In this document: positions 32,186 to 40,408 of the stretch, in pieces
Position numbering within the stretch: position 1 is the first letter of the stretch
Layout: each line of letters starts with the position of its first letter
DNA from: Candidatus Tectomicrobia bacterium
GTDB taxonomy: Bacteria > UBA8248
NCBI GenBank assembly: GCA_016192135.1
Contig: JACPUR010000030.1
Span: 62,001 to 126,000, forward strand
Direction: 5' to 3'
Length of the DNA: 64,000 bases
Made by a program: the position numbers and the translations under genes
The notes under the pieces: model-generated
Databases searched by the model: none
What the model saw: only the letters and a program-made list of their open reading frames with translations
Told to the model about the DNA's origin: nothing

Positions 32186-32276
32186 GCGCAGTCTCCGCAC
32201 CAAATCACCGGAAGGTTCAGAATTTTATCATATCCGGACCCCGCCCATGGATTTTTCCTCTGTGCATGAACCAGCG

Positions 32277-32294
32277 CGAAATTGGACGAAATTG
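32277..32294. promoter_or_regulatory. Tandem CGAAATTG direct repeat in a divergent intergenic region
   Basis: CGAAATTG occurs at 32277-32284 and 32287-32294, exactly 10 bp apart. It lies in the 336-bp gap between the cyclase and amidase genes, near an AT-rich -10-like TATGATAAAAT (minus strand, about 32221-32232). Confidence 0.35.
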
Positions 32295-32424
32295 CGGTAA
32301 CGGCCCGCGCCGGCCGGAGGGCTATCTTGTCCGAGGGCGCGGGCCCGCCTCCGGGCGGAGGGCGGGTTCCGAAACCCGTCCTGCGGGCCGCGGCAAGCGG
32401 AAAAGTCCGCTTCTCAGGGATCTG

Positions 32425-32483
32425 TTCACGATATTTCACGATATTCCAGGCGAAAAAATTCACCGGATTCACCAATATTCACC
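32425..32483 (+). promoter_or_regulatory. Five phased TTCAC direct repeats upstream of the amidase gene
   Basis: TTCACGATAT is repeated in tandem at 32425-32444. TTCACC then recurs at about 32459, 32468 and 32478, spaced 9-10 bp. All lie on one face of the helix in an AT-rich stretch 40-100 bp before the ATG at 32522. Such spacing is typical of response-regulator binding sites. Confidence 0.4.
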
Positions 32484-32521
32484 GATGTTCGAGCCCCAAA
32501 AACCATTCGCGGGAGGCTCCG

Positions 32522-33127
32522 ATGCGGCTTCTGGATCACTGGCTGGAGGGGGAGGGCGTCGTCCGGCGGGCCACGCCCAACGCGGGCGGGGCCCTCGCCC
32601 CGCGCTTCCTGGTCTTCCACTACACGGCGGGCCGCGACGCCGAGAGCGCGGCGGAGTGGCTCTGCACCCCCGCGGCCCGGGCCTCGGCCCACGCGGTGGT
32701 GGCGCGGGACGGGCGGATCTTCCAGCTCGCGCCCTTCAGCGTCCGCGCCTGGCACGCGGGCGAGAGCCGGTGGGGGGAGCTGACGGGGCTGAACGCCTGG
32801 TCCATCGGGATCGAGATGGACAACCCGGGGCGCCTCGCGCGCTCGCAGGACGGCTTCCGCACCTGGTTCCGGGCCCCGGTCCCGGCGGAGGAGGCGCTGC
32901 GGGCGCGGCACAAGAACGAGGCGCAGGAATCCTGGTGGCACCGCTACACGGAGGCCCAGATCGCCCGCGCCGTGGAGCTGGCCCGCCTCCTCGCCGGGGC
33001 CTACGGGATCGAGGAGGTACTGGGGCACGACGACATCGCCCCGGGGCGCAAGGCCGATCCCGGGCCCGCCTTCCCCCTGGCCGAGGTCCGCGCCCGGGCC
33101 CTGGCCAGGGAGAAAGCCGCTCCGTAG
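32522..33127 (+). CDS. N-acetylmuramoyl-L-alanine amidase (AmpD/Amidase_2 type)
   Basis: A 201-aa zinc amidase that cleaves the bond between muramic acid and the stem peptide of peptidoglycan. Zinc ligands are visible as VFHYTAG near residue 38, and GHDDIAPGRKADPG near 170. The catalytic-site IGIEMDN is near 98. There is no clear signal peptide, so it may be cytoplasmic and act in wall recycling, like AmpD. The start is placed at 32522, where the homologous region begins; the longer upstream frame is non-conserved. The TAG stop is formed by the first bases of the palindrome at 33124. Confidence 0.88.
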   Translation: MRLLDHWLEGEGVVRRATPNAGGALAPRFLVFHYTAGRDAESAAEWLCTPAARASAHAVVARDGRIFQLAPFSVRAWHAGESRWGELTGLNAWSIGIEMDNPGRLARSQDGFRTWFRAPVPAEEALRARHKNEAQESWWHRYTEAQIARAVELARLLAGAYGIEEVLGHDDIAPGRKADPGPAFPLAEVRARALAREKAAP

Positions 33128-33162
33128 GGACGACCGGCCTTCAGCCGGCCGGCCGCCCCTAC
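33124..33162. repeat. GTAGGG palindrome supplying the amidase stop codon
   Basis: Arms GTAGGG and GCCCCTAC surround a CCGGCC-rich core. The TAG of the left arm (33125-33127) is the stop codon of the amidase gene, so the element abuts or truncates the coding sequence. Confidence 0.7.
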
Positions 33163-33212
33163 GGACGCAAGGCGCCGCGGACGGTTCGTTTCCCCGGTGA
33201 ATTGTCCCGGGG

Positions 33213-33218
33213 TATAGT
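33213..33218 (+). promoter_or_regulatory. -10 element TATAGT before the ACT-domain gene
   Basis: TATAGT matches five of six consensus positions and lies 68 bp before the ATG at 33281. A good -35 is not apparent. Confidence 0.4.
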
Positions 33219-33280
33219 GGGGGAGCAGGCCCCGCCATTCTTCCCCGCCCGTCCGGGCGCACATCCCAAGGAGGTGGACC

Positions 33281-33697
33281 ATGGCCGATACCATCCGCAC
33301 GGTGGATTACTACAACATCATGTCGTCCGACAGGCCGGGCGCCGGGGCGAGGATGCTCGAGCCCTTCCGCAAGGCGAAGGTGAGCTTCCTGGCGGTGCAC
33401 GCCTTCCCGGAGGGGAGCCGCGTGCAGGTGGACTTCGTGCCGGCGAAGGGGTCGGATTTCCTCCGGGTGGCGCGGCGCGAGGGGGTGAAGCTCGGCCCCA
33501 AGAAGAAGGCCTTCCTCGTCCAGGGCACCGACCGGCCCGGGGCGCTGGCGGGCGTGCTGGGGTCGCTCGGGGAGGCGGGGATCAACGTGACGGCCGTGAC
33601 GGGCCTGTGCGCCGGGGGGCGCCGCTTCGCCGCCATCCTGTGGGTGAAGCCCAAGGACCAGCGGGCGGCGGCCCGGGCCCTGGGGGCGAAGGGGTAG
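33281..33697 (+). CDS. Tandem ACT-domain protein
   Basis: A 138-aa cytoplasmic protein. The second half (AFLVQGTDRPGALAGVLGSLGEAGINVTAVTGLCAGG) is a clear ACT domain with the D-x-PGAL-x2 turn. The first half (YNIMSSDRPGAGARMLEPFRKAKVSFLAVHAFPEGS) repeats the same pattern, so the protein is two ACT modules with no catalytic part. Stand-alone ACT pairs usually bind an amino acid and regulate an enzyme. AAGGAGG is about 8 nt before the ATG. No amino-acid biosynthesis gene is adjacent, so its target is unknown. Confidence 0.85.
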   Translation: MADTIRTVDYYNIMSSDRPGAGARMLEPFRKAKVSFLAVHAFPEGSRVQVDFVPAKGSDFLRVARREGVKLGPKKKAFLVQGTDRPGALAGVLGSLGEAGINVTAVTGLCAGGRRFAAILWVKPKDQRAAARALGAKG

Positions 33698-33723
33698 GGA
33701 GGCGTGGCAGGCTCCGCGAAGGT

Positions 33724-33833
33724 GTCATGCTGAGCCCTGCGCTTGCGCTCAGGACAGGCTCCGCGAAGCATCTCGGTTTTGCCTTTTGAAAATCCACACC
33801 GAGATTCTTCGGCCCTGCGGGCCTCAGAATGAC
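33724..33833. repeat. GTCATTCCGAG-type inverted repeat element, intact copy 3
   Basis: It starts GTCATGCTGAG and ends CTCAGAATGAC, with inner AAGCATCTCGG answered by CCGAGATTCTT. It lies 26 bp after the ACT gene stop and may also serve as a terminator-like hairpin. Confidence 0.75.
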
Positions 33834-33888
33834 AGGCTTAGCGCCTCCTGACGGAAGGGTGGAGTGAACGATCCGGCGGGATACCGCC

Positions 33889-34401
33889 CTAGGCCTTCGA
33901 GGCGGCGCCCGGCCGCGGGGCGGGGACCGAGAGGTCCAGCTCCATGAAGAGCTCCCCGGGCTGGCCCCGGTCGTGGTAGGCGGGGATGTCCCGGAAGCCC
34001 ATGGAGCGGTAGAGGGCGTGGGCCTCCTTCATCCAGGCGAGGGAGTCGAGCCGCATCCGGGCGTACCCCGCGCGCCGGGCCTCCTCGACGAGCCGCTCGG
34101 CCAGCCTGCGGCCGATGCCCCGGCCCCGGAAGCCGGGCCGCACGAACAGGCGCTTCATCTCGCAGGCCCCGTCCCCCAGGTCACGGAGGCCGATGCAGCC
34201 GGCCGGCTCGCTCTCCGCCCAGGCCAGGAAGAAGGCGCCGCCCGGCGGGCCGTAGAGGCTCCTGAGCCCGGCCACCTCGCGGTGGTGGCGCTCGGCCCGG
34301 TCGAAGCAGACGAAGACGTCCCGCATCCGGGCGTACTCCTCCAGGAGCGCCCGGGCGGCCTCCACGTCGGCGTCGGTCGTCATGGGCTCGATGCGGAGCA
34401 C
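33889..34401 (-). CDS. GNAT-family N-acetyltransferase
   Basis: A 170-aa acetyl-CoA-dependent acyltransferase. The pantetheine/pyrophosphate-binding loop VRPGFRGRGIGRRLAERLVEEARRAG (the Q/R-x2-G-x-G/A motif) is near residues 93-118, preceded by the ACEMKRLFV strand. The C-terminal LYRSMGFRDIPAYHD is the standard motif B region. GTG start with GGAGG 9 nt upstream. A -10 TATATT is present on this strand at 34430-34425. The acceptor substrate is unknown. Confidence 0.88.
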   Translation of the reverse strand: MLRIEPMTTDADVEAARALLEEYARMRDVFVCFDRAERHHREVAGLRSLYGPPGGAFFLAWAESEPAGCIGLRDLGDGACEMKRLFVRPGFRGRGIGRRLAERLVEEARRAGYARMRLDSLAWMKEAHALYRSMGFRDIPAYHDRGQPGELFMELDLSVPAPRPGAASKA

Positions 34402-34424
34402 CGCTTTCTTCCTCCCGTGGACGG

Positions 34425-34430
34425 AATATA
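34425..34430 (-). promoter_or_regulatory. -10 element TATATT for the GNAT gene
   Basis: TATATT on the minus strand, 24 bp before the GTG start, matches five of six consensus positions. No clear -35 is visible. Confidence 0.4.
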
Positions 34431-34487
34431 CTCCCCGCCGGCCGCCCTGCCGAGGGGGGATCGAAAGGGGCAGGGCGAGGACGTTCC

Positions 34488-34560
34488 GCAGGGGCGATGC
34501 TTGTCATCGCCCTCTCTTCAACCTGAGACCGCCTAGGGCGAACACGAGGTTCGCCCCTAC
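34488..34560. repeat. Two GTAGGGGCG palindromes with ATGCTTGTCAT and AACACGAGGTT cores
   Basis: Copies lie at 34488-34514 (core ATGCTTGTCAT) and 34533-34560 (core AACACGAGGTT), starting 45 bp apart. The same two cores occur in the same order at 56785-56856. Confidence 0.8.
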
Positions 34561-34620
34561 AGACTCTCCTGCGGAGCCGGCAAGTCTTTCCTAATCCCCC
34601 GGAAGCGAGGTTTCCCGGCC

Positions 34621-35577
34621 GTGAAGAAATATTTTCTTCCCTTCCTCTCGATCCTTGCGCTCCTTGTCTCCCCCGGGTTCTCCGCCGCCCAGGGGGCGGA
34701 CAAGCATCCGCTCGAGGGCCGCGTCTGGTCGCCCCGGACGGGCGGGTTCCTCACGGAGGAGGCGCTTTTCGAGCGGATGGCGCGGGCCCGCGCCGTCTAC
34801 CTGGGCGAAATCCACGACAACCCCATCCACCACCGGCTCCAGGCCCGGGCCTACCGGGCACTGCTCGATCGGGGGCGCCGGCACGCCCTGGCCTTCGAGA
34901 TGTTCAGCACCGATGTCCAGCCCGCCCTCTCGAAGCTGCTCCGCGACCCCGAGGCGGACCTCTCGAAGGTGCCCGAGGTGACGGGCTGGGACCGCCGCGG
35001 CTGGCCCGACTGGTCCATGTACGCGCCCCTCGTGGAGCTGGCCCACCGGGCGGGGCTGCCCGTCCTGGCGGCGGACCTCCCCCGGGCGCTCGCGGGGAGG
35101 GTCTCCCGGAAGGGGCTGGGCGAGCTGCCCCCGGACCTCGCCCGGGAGCTGGCCCTGGGCCCCCCGGACCCCGGGAAGCGGGAGACCATGCTGGACGTGT
35201 TCTTCGAGTCCCACTGCCGGGCCCTGCCCCGGGAGAAGCTGGGGAACCTCTTCGAGTCCTGGCGGGCGCGCAACCGGACGATGGCCCTGACCATGGCCCG
35301 CGCCCTGAGGGAGGGCTCGGAGGGCGCCCTGCTCATCACCGGGGGCGGGCACGCCGAGCGGGAGACGGGGGTGCCCTCGGATCTGGACGCCCTCGCGCCC
35401 GGGGTGGAGCAGTTCGCCCTGGCCTTCGCCGAGGTCCGGGATGGGGAGACCCGCCCCGAGGCCTACCGCGCCCGCCCCGGGGCCTACGACGCCCTCTGGT
35501 TCACCCCCGCGCACCCGCGCGAGGACCCCTGCGTCAAGTACAAGAAAGGCCTTGAGCGCATGAAAAAGGGGCATTAG
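34621..35577 (+). CDS. ChaN-like haem-binding protein
   Basis: A 318-aa secreted protein. Residues 1-24 form a signal peptide (FLPFLSILALLVSPGFSAAQG). The ChaN/DUF399 family motif VYLGEIHDNPIHHRLQARAYRAL is at about residues 58-80, and the late LLITGGGHAERETGVP near 240 is also typical. ChaN-type proteins bind haem and are linked to iron acquisition. Gram-negative members are often lipoproteins, but no lipobox cysteine is seen here. Translation starts at GTG with the tail of a repeat just upstream. It precedes the ABC-3C island. Confidence 0.85.
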   Translation: MKKYFLPFLSILALLVSPGFSAAQGADKHPLEGRVWSPRTGGFLTEEALFERMARARAVYLGEIHDNPIHHRLQARAYRALLDRGRRHALAFEMFSTDVQPALSKLLRDPEADLSKVPEVTGWDRRGWPDWSMYAPLVELAHRAGLPVLAADLPRALAGRVSRKGLGELPPDLARELALGPPDPGKRETMLDVFFESHCRALPREKLGNLFESWRARNRTMALTMARALREGSEGALLITGGGHAERETGVPSDLDALAPGVEQFALAFAEVRDGETRPEAYRARPGAYDALWFTPAHPREDPCVKYKKGLERMKKGH

Positions 35578-35621
35578 GGGGTAGGGGCCTACCGGAAAGT
35601 CCCCGGTTTCAGCCGATTCTT

Positions 35622-35650
35622 GTCATTCCGAGCGTAGCGAGGAATCTGCT
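35622..35650. repeat. Left half of a GTCATTCCGAG element, outer edge of the ABC-3C island
   Basis: GTCATTCCGAGCG...GAGGAATCTGCT is present, but no answering arm follows nearby. The matching inverted half is at 38769-38800, on the other side of the ABC-3C genes. Confidence 0.8.
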
Positions 35651-35819
35651 TGTAGGGCATGGGGCGAAAATTCGCGCTTTATCTCTTGGCGGAATAATTT
35701 GGAGGCGATACTATTCTGGCTCCGCCCGGTCGATCGGGATGTTGAAGTGAGGGCAAGGACGGTGGACTTCGTCTATCCCGACGCGCACCACAGGCTTGGC
35801 AGTTTGGGAAAACGTCTTC

Positions 35820-36737
35820 ATGGATGAAACTCAGCGCCTATTCTATCGAAAGAACTTCCAGGTCCGCTTCCTGAGAAGCACTGCAACTGAATTTCAGAAT
35901 CTTTTTTCAGACATCATGCAACGCGTCTACAAAGCCGATTTCCAGAAGGTGCGCCCCTACGGTAAGCATGGCGATCTCAAATGCGACGGTTTCCTCAGTT
36001 CCAAGGGAGCGGTTTACCAGTGTTATGCGCCTCGGGAGCTCAAAGAAAAAGAAACCATCCACAAAATTAAAGTGGATTACCCTGGAGCCAAGAAGCACTG
36101 GCGCGACCAAATGAAACAGTGGGTCTTCGTCCATAATGACAATGACGGTTTGCCCGGCGGTGTTGTTCGTCACCTTCATGTGCTGAAAACATCAGAAAAG
36201 AAGAAGGTGGAGGTATTCTGGTGGTCCGAACCGGAGTTGATCGGAGAGATGGAGAAGTTGGACGAAGCTGACTTGGTGGATTTGTTTGGCCCACAACCTA
36301 CCAAGGTGCAATCGCAGATAATCAGTTTTCCTGAACTGCAGACTGTCCTTACCGCGATATCAAAAAGCATTCCAGATCCGGAACCGGTTATCAAAGCTCC
36401 GTCCCCGGAGAAAATTGCTCACAACAATCTTTCAGAGGATACAACGAGGTTCCTTCACCTTGGCCGTCATCTTGAACGCGAGGTCCAAAAATTTCTTGAA
36501 AAGTGGCCCGACCCGGCCTTTGCCGACCAGATTGCCGAAACCTTCCGCAATCAATACGACGCTTTGCGCAATACTGGCTTGAACAGCGAAGAAATATTTG
36601 TTGGAATTCTCCGCTTTTGCGGATTCAACCAAGGGAATGGTAGTGCTCACAATACAGCGGTTCTCGCTGTCGTTTCTTATTTCTTTGAGCGCTGCGACAT
36701 TTTCGAAGACCCGGATGCGGTGGTATTTTCCGCATGA
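35820..36737 (+). CDS. ABC-3C system effector, nuclease-like N-terminus and C-terminal ABC-3C domain
   Basis: A 305-aa protein. The N-terminal 110 residues (RKNFQVRFLRSTATEFQNLF, then GKHGDLKCDGFLS and AVYQCYAP) resemble the restriction-endonuclease-like effector domain of ABC-three-component systems: GD-x3-DG followed by Q-x-YAP, equivalent to the PD-(D/E)xK core. The last 100 residues (FLHLGRHLEREVQKFLEKW to FFERCDIFEDPDAVVFSA) fit the C-terminal domain that docks this effector to its ATPase. The start at 35820 is where similarity begins; a TTG 24 nt upstream is possible. Its stop overlaps the next gene by ATGA. Base composition is much lower in GC than its neighbours, indicating transfer. 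Confidence 0.82.
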   Translation: MDETQRLFYRKNFQVRFLRSTATEFQNLFSDIMQRVYKADFQKVRPYGKHGDLKCDGFLSSKGAVYQCYAPRELKEKETIHKIKVDYPGAKKHWRDQMKQWVFVHNDNDGLPGGVVRHLHVLKTSEKKKVEVFWWSEPELIGEMEKLDEADLVDLFGPQPTKVQSQIISFPELQTVLTAISKSIPDPEPVIKAPSPEKIAHNNLSEDTTRFLHLGRHLEREVQKFLEKWPDPAFADQIAETFRNQYDALRNTGLNSEEIFVGILRFCGFNQGNGSAHNTAVLAVVSYFFERCDIFEDPDAVVFSA

Positions 36738-36979
36738 TATTGCCAACCAAACATCTTCGCCCTGACCGAGCCCTGGTCGCAGTGGGGGCGGATGTCCTTG
36801 GGCTTTTGCAAACCCCCCAAACCGTTTCACGCCTTTGGGAGGATTTTCGTCTCTTGCGCTCCCGAAGACCCGGCGTCGCACCCGTCACCTACGAATGGTT
36901 CATTCTATCCTTGGACCTGCTGTTTTTGCTTGAGGCGGTTACTTTTGAAAGAGGTCAGGTCCAAAGGTCTCAGTCATGA
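36734..36979 (+). CDS. ABC-3C system middle component (MC6-like)
   Basis: An 81-aa protein beginning MILPTKHLRPDRALVAVGAD and containing VSRLWEDFRLLRSRRPG and TYEWFILSLDLLFLLEAVTF. This is the pattern of middle component 6 of ABC-three-component systems, a small winged-helix-like protein that links effector and ATPase. It overlaps both neighbours by 4 bp (ATGA at each end), so the three proteins are made together. Recognition is from family pattern, and a profile search would settle it. Confidence 0.82.
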   Translation: MILPTKHLRPDRALVAVGADVLGLLQTPQTVSRLWEDFRLLRSRRPGVAPVTYEWFILSLDLLFLLEAVTFERGQVQRSQS

Positions 36980-38742
36980 TTCGAGAAATCATCAGTGACC
37001 TTGGCAGCTTTAAGCCACTGCGCTTTCGAGAAGGATTGAATATCATTCTGGCTGATAAGACCGATAAATCGACTGACCGTCAGTCCCGGAACGGCGCCGG
37101 AAAATCCAGCATCATTGAGATCATCCATTTTCTTTTCGGCGGTGAAGCAGGGAAGGGGAGTATCTTTCGCACACAGGCTCTTCAGGACCATACTTTCTTT
37201 ATCGACTTTGACCTAGGAGATGAGAAAACCACAATCGGACGTAGCGGCCAAAAGCCCGCTGACATTCAGATTCTTCATGGGTCTACAGGAAAATGGCCGT
37301 ACCAGCCACGCCAGAATAAGAAATATTCCCACCCCATAATTTCGAACGTTCATTGGCGAGAGACTCTGGGAAACATCACTTTCGGGCTGGACGTTCACCA
37401 GGAAATCGGTAAAAGTCCCTTTGAACCCACCTTTCGGCAGCTTTTCTCTTATTTTGTCCGGCGCCATTCCTCCGGCGCATTCCATGAACCGCAAAGTCAA
37501 AATTCCAAACAGCAGTCATGGGATATTCAGGTTGCGCTTAGTTTTCTTCTCGGGCTCGATTGGACCATTCCCCGCCGCTTCCAGGAACTTCGGATAAAGG
37601 AACGGACAATCAAGGAACTTCGTAAAGGGATTAAGGAAGGTGGTTTTGTTGGTTTCTTGGAAGCGGCTGCCGACATTCGGACGCGCGTTACCCTGACCGA
37701 AGCAAGAGTTCGCAGGTTTCAAACAGCATTGGCTGAATTTAGGGTCGTCCCTGAATATAGTGCACTTGAAAGAGAAGCCAATGAGATAACCGCGAGAATT
37801 CGAAGCCACTCCGACGATAACACCACTGACCGGGCGCTTGCCGCGAAACTGGAAGAGGCTTTTCACCAGGAAGACCCGCCTGGCGTGGCGCAGTTGGGGC
37901 AAGTCTACAAAGAAGCCGGCGTTATCCTGCCGGAAAAAGTTACCAAACGTTTTGAGGATGTAATTAAATTTCATCAGGCCATTATCGAGAATCGTCGTGC
38001 CCATCTTCAATCTGAAATCGACCAAGCGAACAGACGTATTGCAGGCCGGGAGCGAGAGATGGCGGAACGTGAAACCCGTCGCGCACAGATTATGGGTATA
38101 CTTAGGAGCGGTGGAGCCCTGGAGCATTACACAAAAATTCAAGAAGAGTTAGCCCGCAGCGAGGGGGAAGCCCAAAGCCTTCGCCAAAGTTTAATGCTTG
38201 CGGAGGACCTGGAGAACCGACAGACCAGCGTTGCCATTGAACGGACTCAGCTCTTGCAGAGGCTTCAGGAAGACCATCATGAACAGGAAGAGACGATTAG
38301 AAACGCCATTATAAAGTTTGGCGAACTCTCTTCTGAACTTTACGAGAGGGCAGGAAACCTTGTTATCTCCACGAGCGAAGGCGGACCAAGATTTGAGGTG
38401 AAAATTGAAGGAGCAAGGAGTCGCGGGATTACGAACATGCAAATATTCTGTTTTGACATGATGCTTATGGCGCTCAATGCCGAACGCGGCCTTGGCCCCG
38501 GATTTCTCGTTCACGATAGCCACTTGTTCGATGGCGTTGACGAGCGACAGGTGGCCAATGCGCTTCAGATTGGAAGTGAAAAAGCGAAGGAACACAATTT
38601 TCAATACATAGTGACAATGAATTCCGATGCCCTTCCAAAGGAAGGTTTCCGCCACGATTTTAATGTGCGTGACTTCGTTATTGAGCCGCAGCTTACAGAT
38701 GAAACCGAAACAGGCGGTCTCTTTGGGATCCGCTTTGGTTAA
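36976..38742 (+). CDS. ABC-3C system SMC-like ATPase (DUF2326)
   Basis: A 588-aa ATPase of the SMC/Rad50 type. The N-terminal Walker A is SRNGAGKSSIIEIIHFLFGG at residues 38-57. A long coiled coil occupies about 200-440 (RELRIKERTIKELRKGIKE, REREMAERETRRAQIMGIL). The C-terminal half-ATPase includes NMQIFCFDMMLMALNAERGLGPGFLVHDSHLFDGVDERQV, where the Walker B region reads FLVHDSHLFDGVD. DUF2326 proteins are the ATP-driven sensor of ABC-3C conflict systems, thought to detect invading nucleic acid and release the effector. AT-rich codon use matches the two upstream genes, not the host. Confidence 0.85.
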   Translation: MIREIISDLGSFKPLRFREGLNIILADKTDKSTDRQSRNGAGKSSIIEIIHFLFGGEAGKGSIFRTQALQDHTFFIDFDLGDEKTTIGRSGQKPADIQILHGSTGKWPYQPRQNKKYSHPIISNVHWRETLGNITFGLDVHQEIGKSPFEPTFRQLFSYFVRRHSSGAFHEPQSQNSKQQSWDIQVALSFLLGLDWTIPRRFQELRIKERTIKELRKGIKEGGFVGFLEAAADIRTRVTLTEARVRRFQTALAEFRVVPEYSALEREANEITARIRSHSDDNTTDRALAAKLEEAFHQEDPPGVAQLGQVYKEAGVILPEKVTKRFEDVIKFHQAIIENRRAHLQSEIDQANRRIAGREREMAERETRRAQIMGILRSGGALEHYTKIQEELARSEGEAQSLRQSLMLAEDLENRQTSVAIERTQLLQRLQEDHHEQEETIRNAIIKFGELSSELYERAGNLVISTSEGGPRFEVKIEGARSRGITNMQIFCFDMMLMALNAERGLGPGFLVHDSHLFDGVDERQVANALQIGSEKAKEHNFQYIVTMNSDALPKEGFRHDFNVRDFVIEPQLTDETETGGLFGIRFG

Positions 38743-38768
38743 GCCGACTTCATGTTCTTCTTTCCCGA

Positions 38769-38800
38769 AGATTCCTCGCGCCTGCGGCGCTCGGAATGAC
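38769..38800. repeat. Right half of a GTCATTCCGAG element, outer edge of the ABC-3C island
   Basis: AGATTCCTCGCG...GCGCTCGGAATGAC is the inverted complement of the half at 35622-35650. It begins 27 bp after the DUF2326 stop codon and marks the return to high-GC sequence. Confidence 0.8.
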
Positions 38801-38869
38801 GGCGAAAGGCCCGGGCGCCCCCCTGCCGGAGAGGCCGTTTCACTCCCCCAAGTCAATTTCGGAGGAGTG

Positions 38870-38878
38870 TGCTAGGAT
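38870..38878 (+). promoter_or_regulatory. Possible extended -10 element (TGCTAGGAT)
   Basis: TGC followed by TAGGAT lies 76 bp upstream of the radical SAM start. It matches the TGCTA pattern of other candidate promoters in the window, but the -35 region is poor. Confidence 0.3.
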
Positions 38879-38953
38879 GCCCCCCGCTTTTGGGATTTCC
38901 CGCCTTTTGACTTGGTTTCTCCCCGGGCGGCCGGGGAGGGAGGGTTCCAGCCG

Positions 38954-40408
38954 GTGAACGTGGTCTTCATCTCGCCCCCCGAGACCCATTCCATCGAGAG
39001 CTCGCTCCCCGCCCAGATCAACCAGGGGGGAGGGGTCTACCCCCGCCTGGGCCTCCTCTACGTGGCGGCCTACTACGAGCGGGAGACGGGGGAGAAGACG
39101 GATTTCATCGACGCCCCGGCCCTGGGCATGGACTACGAGCGGCTGGAGGAGGAGATCCGCAGGCGGCCCATCGACCTCGCGGCCGTGAGCGTCCTCACCT
39201 TCAACCTCATCGACTCCTGCAAGGCGGCGGCCCTGGTGAAGAAGCACCACCCCAAGGCGCGGGTGGTCTTCGGGGGGCACCACGCGAACTACTACCCGGG
39301 CGAGTCGGTGCGCTTGAAGGAGGTGGACTACGTCATCAGCGGGGACGGGGAGAAGTCCTTCCTCATGCTGGCCCAGGCCATCGACCGGGGGGAGCGCCCC
39401 GAGGAGCTGGCGGCCATCCCGGGCCTGAGCTGGCACGACGGGGAGAAGCCCAGGGTGGCCTTCCTGCGCGGGGACTCGGGGGACCTGAACCTCCTCCCCT
39501 TCCCGGCCCGGCACCTCATCAACCTGCGCAACTACAACAACCTCATCGGGGCGAGCGACGTGACGGCCACCATCCAGTCCTCCCGGGGCTGCCCCTTCGC
39601 CTGCACCTTCTGCGACATCCGCCGCACGAAGTTCCGCTACCGCGAGCCTTCCAACGTGGTGGACGAGGTGGAGGCCCTGACGGCGCAGGGCATCGAGGAC
39701 TTCTTCTTCGTGGACGACACCATCACCATCCGCAAGCAGCGCGTCCACGAGATATGCCAGGAGATGATCCGCCGGGGTCTCAAGGTCCAGTTCAAGATCA
39801 GCTCCCGCGTGGACTGCATCAACGAGGCCCTCCTCAAGGACCTGCGCCGGGCGGGCTGCTACCGCATCCACTACGGGGTCGAGAGCGCCAGCCAGCGGAG
39901 CCTCGACTACATGGAGAAGGGCATCACCCCGGACCTGGTGCGCAAGGTCTTCCGCCAGACCAAGGAGGCCGGCATCGGGGCCTACGCCTACATGATGATC
40001 GGCATCCCGGGGGAGACGCGGGAGGAGATGGAGGCCACCTTCGACTTCGCCGTGGAGCTGGACCCGGACTACTGCCAGTTCTCCATCTGCACCCCCTACC
40101 CCAAGACCGAGCTCTACGAGCGGATGCTCAGGACGGGCATCATCCCCCACGACTACTGGCAGGAGTTCGCCGAGAACCCCCAGGAGGGCTTCCGGGTGAA
40201 GTTCTGGAACCCCGACTTCGAGGAGGCGGAGCTCCGCGAAATCCAGCAGTACGGCCACCGCAAGTTCTACGGCCGCCCCCGGTTCGTCCTCCGGGAGCTG
40301 GGCCGGGTGCGCTCCCTCGTGGATTTCCGCCGCAAGGCGGCCATGGGTCTCAAGTTGCTCCTCCGGCGGGGCGCCCGGCGCCCCGAGGCGCCCACCCTGA
40401 CCACCTAG
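38954..40408 (+). CDS. B12-binding-domain radical SAM enzyme (BchE/P-methylase-like)
   Basis: A 484-aa protein. The N-terminal 150 residues form a cobalamin-binding-like domain (VNVVFISPPETHS, RLGLLYVAAYYER, ARVVFGGHHANYYPGE). The [4Fe-4S] motif SRGCPFACTFCDIRRTKFR (C-x3-C-x2-C) is near residue 205, followed by FFFVDDTITIRKQRV and GVESASQRSLDYMEKG. Such enzymes perform radical methylations, cyclisations or carbon-skeleton changes. The GTG at 38954 is chosen with GGAGGGAGGG about 10 nt upstream; a TTG at 38912 is possible but unsupported. It precedes the methyltransferase/ATP-grasp gene on the same strand, which suggests a joint pathway. Confidence 0.9.
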   Translation: MNVVFISPPETHSIESSLPAQINQGGGVYPRLGLLYVAAYYERETGEKTDFIDAPALGMDYERLEEEIRRRPIDLAAVSVLTFNLIDSCKAAALVKKHHPKARVVFGGHHANYYPGESVRLKEVDYVISGDGEKSFLMLAQAIDRGERPEELAAIPGLSWHDGEKPRVAFLRGDSGDLNLLPFPARHLINLRNYNNLIGASDVTATIQSSRGCPFACTFCDIRRTKFRYREPSNVVDEVEALTAQGIEDFFFVDDTITIRKQRVHEICQEMIRRGLKVQFKISSRVDCINEALLKDLRRAGCYRIHYGVESASQRSLDYMEKGITPDLVRKVFRQTKEAGIGAYAYMMIGIPGETREEMEATFDFAVELDPDYCQFSICTPYPKTELYERMLRTGIIPHDYWQEFAENPQEGFRVKFWNPDFEEAELREIQQYGHRKFYGRPRFVLRELGRVRSLVDFRRKAAMGLKLLLRRGARRPEAPTLTT

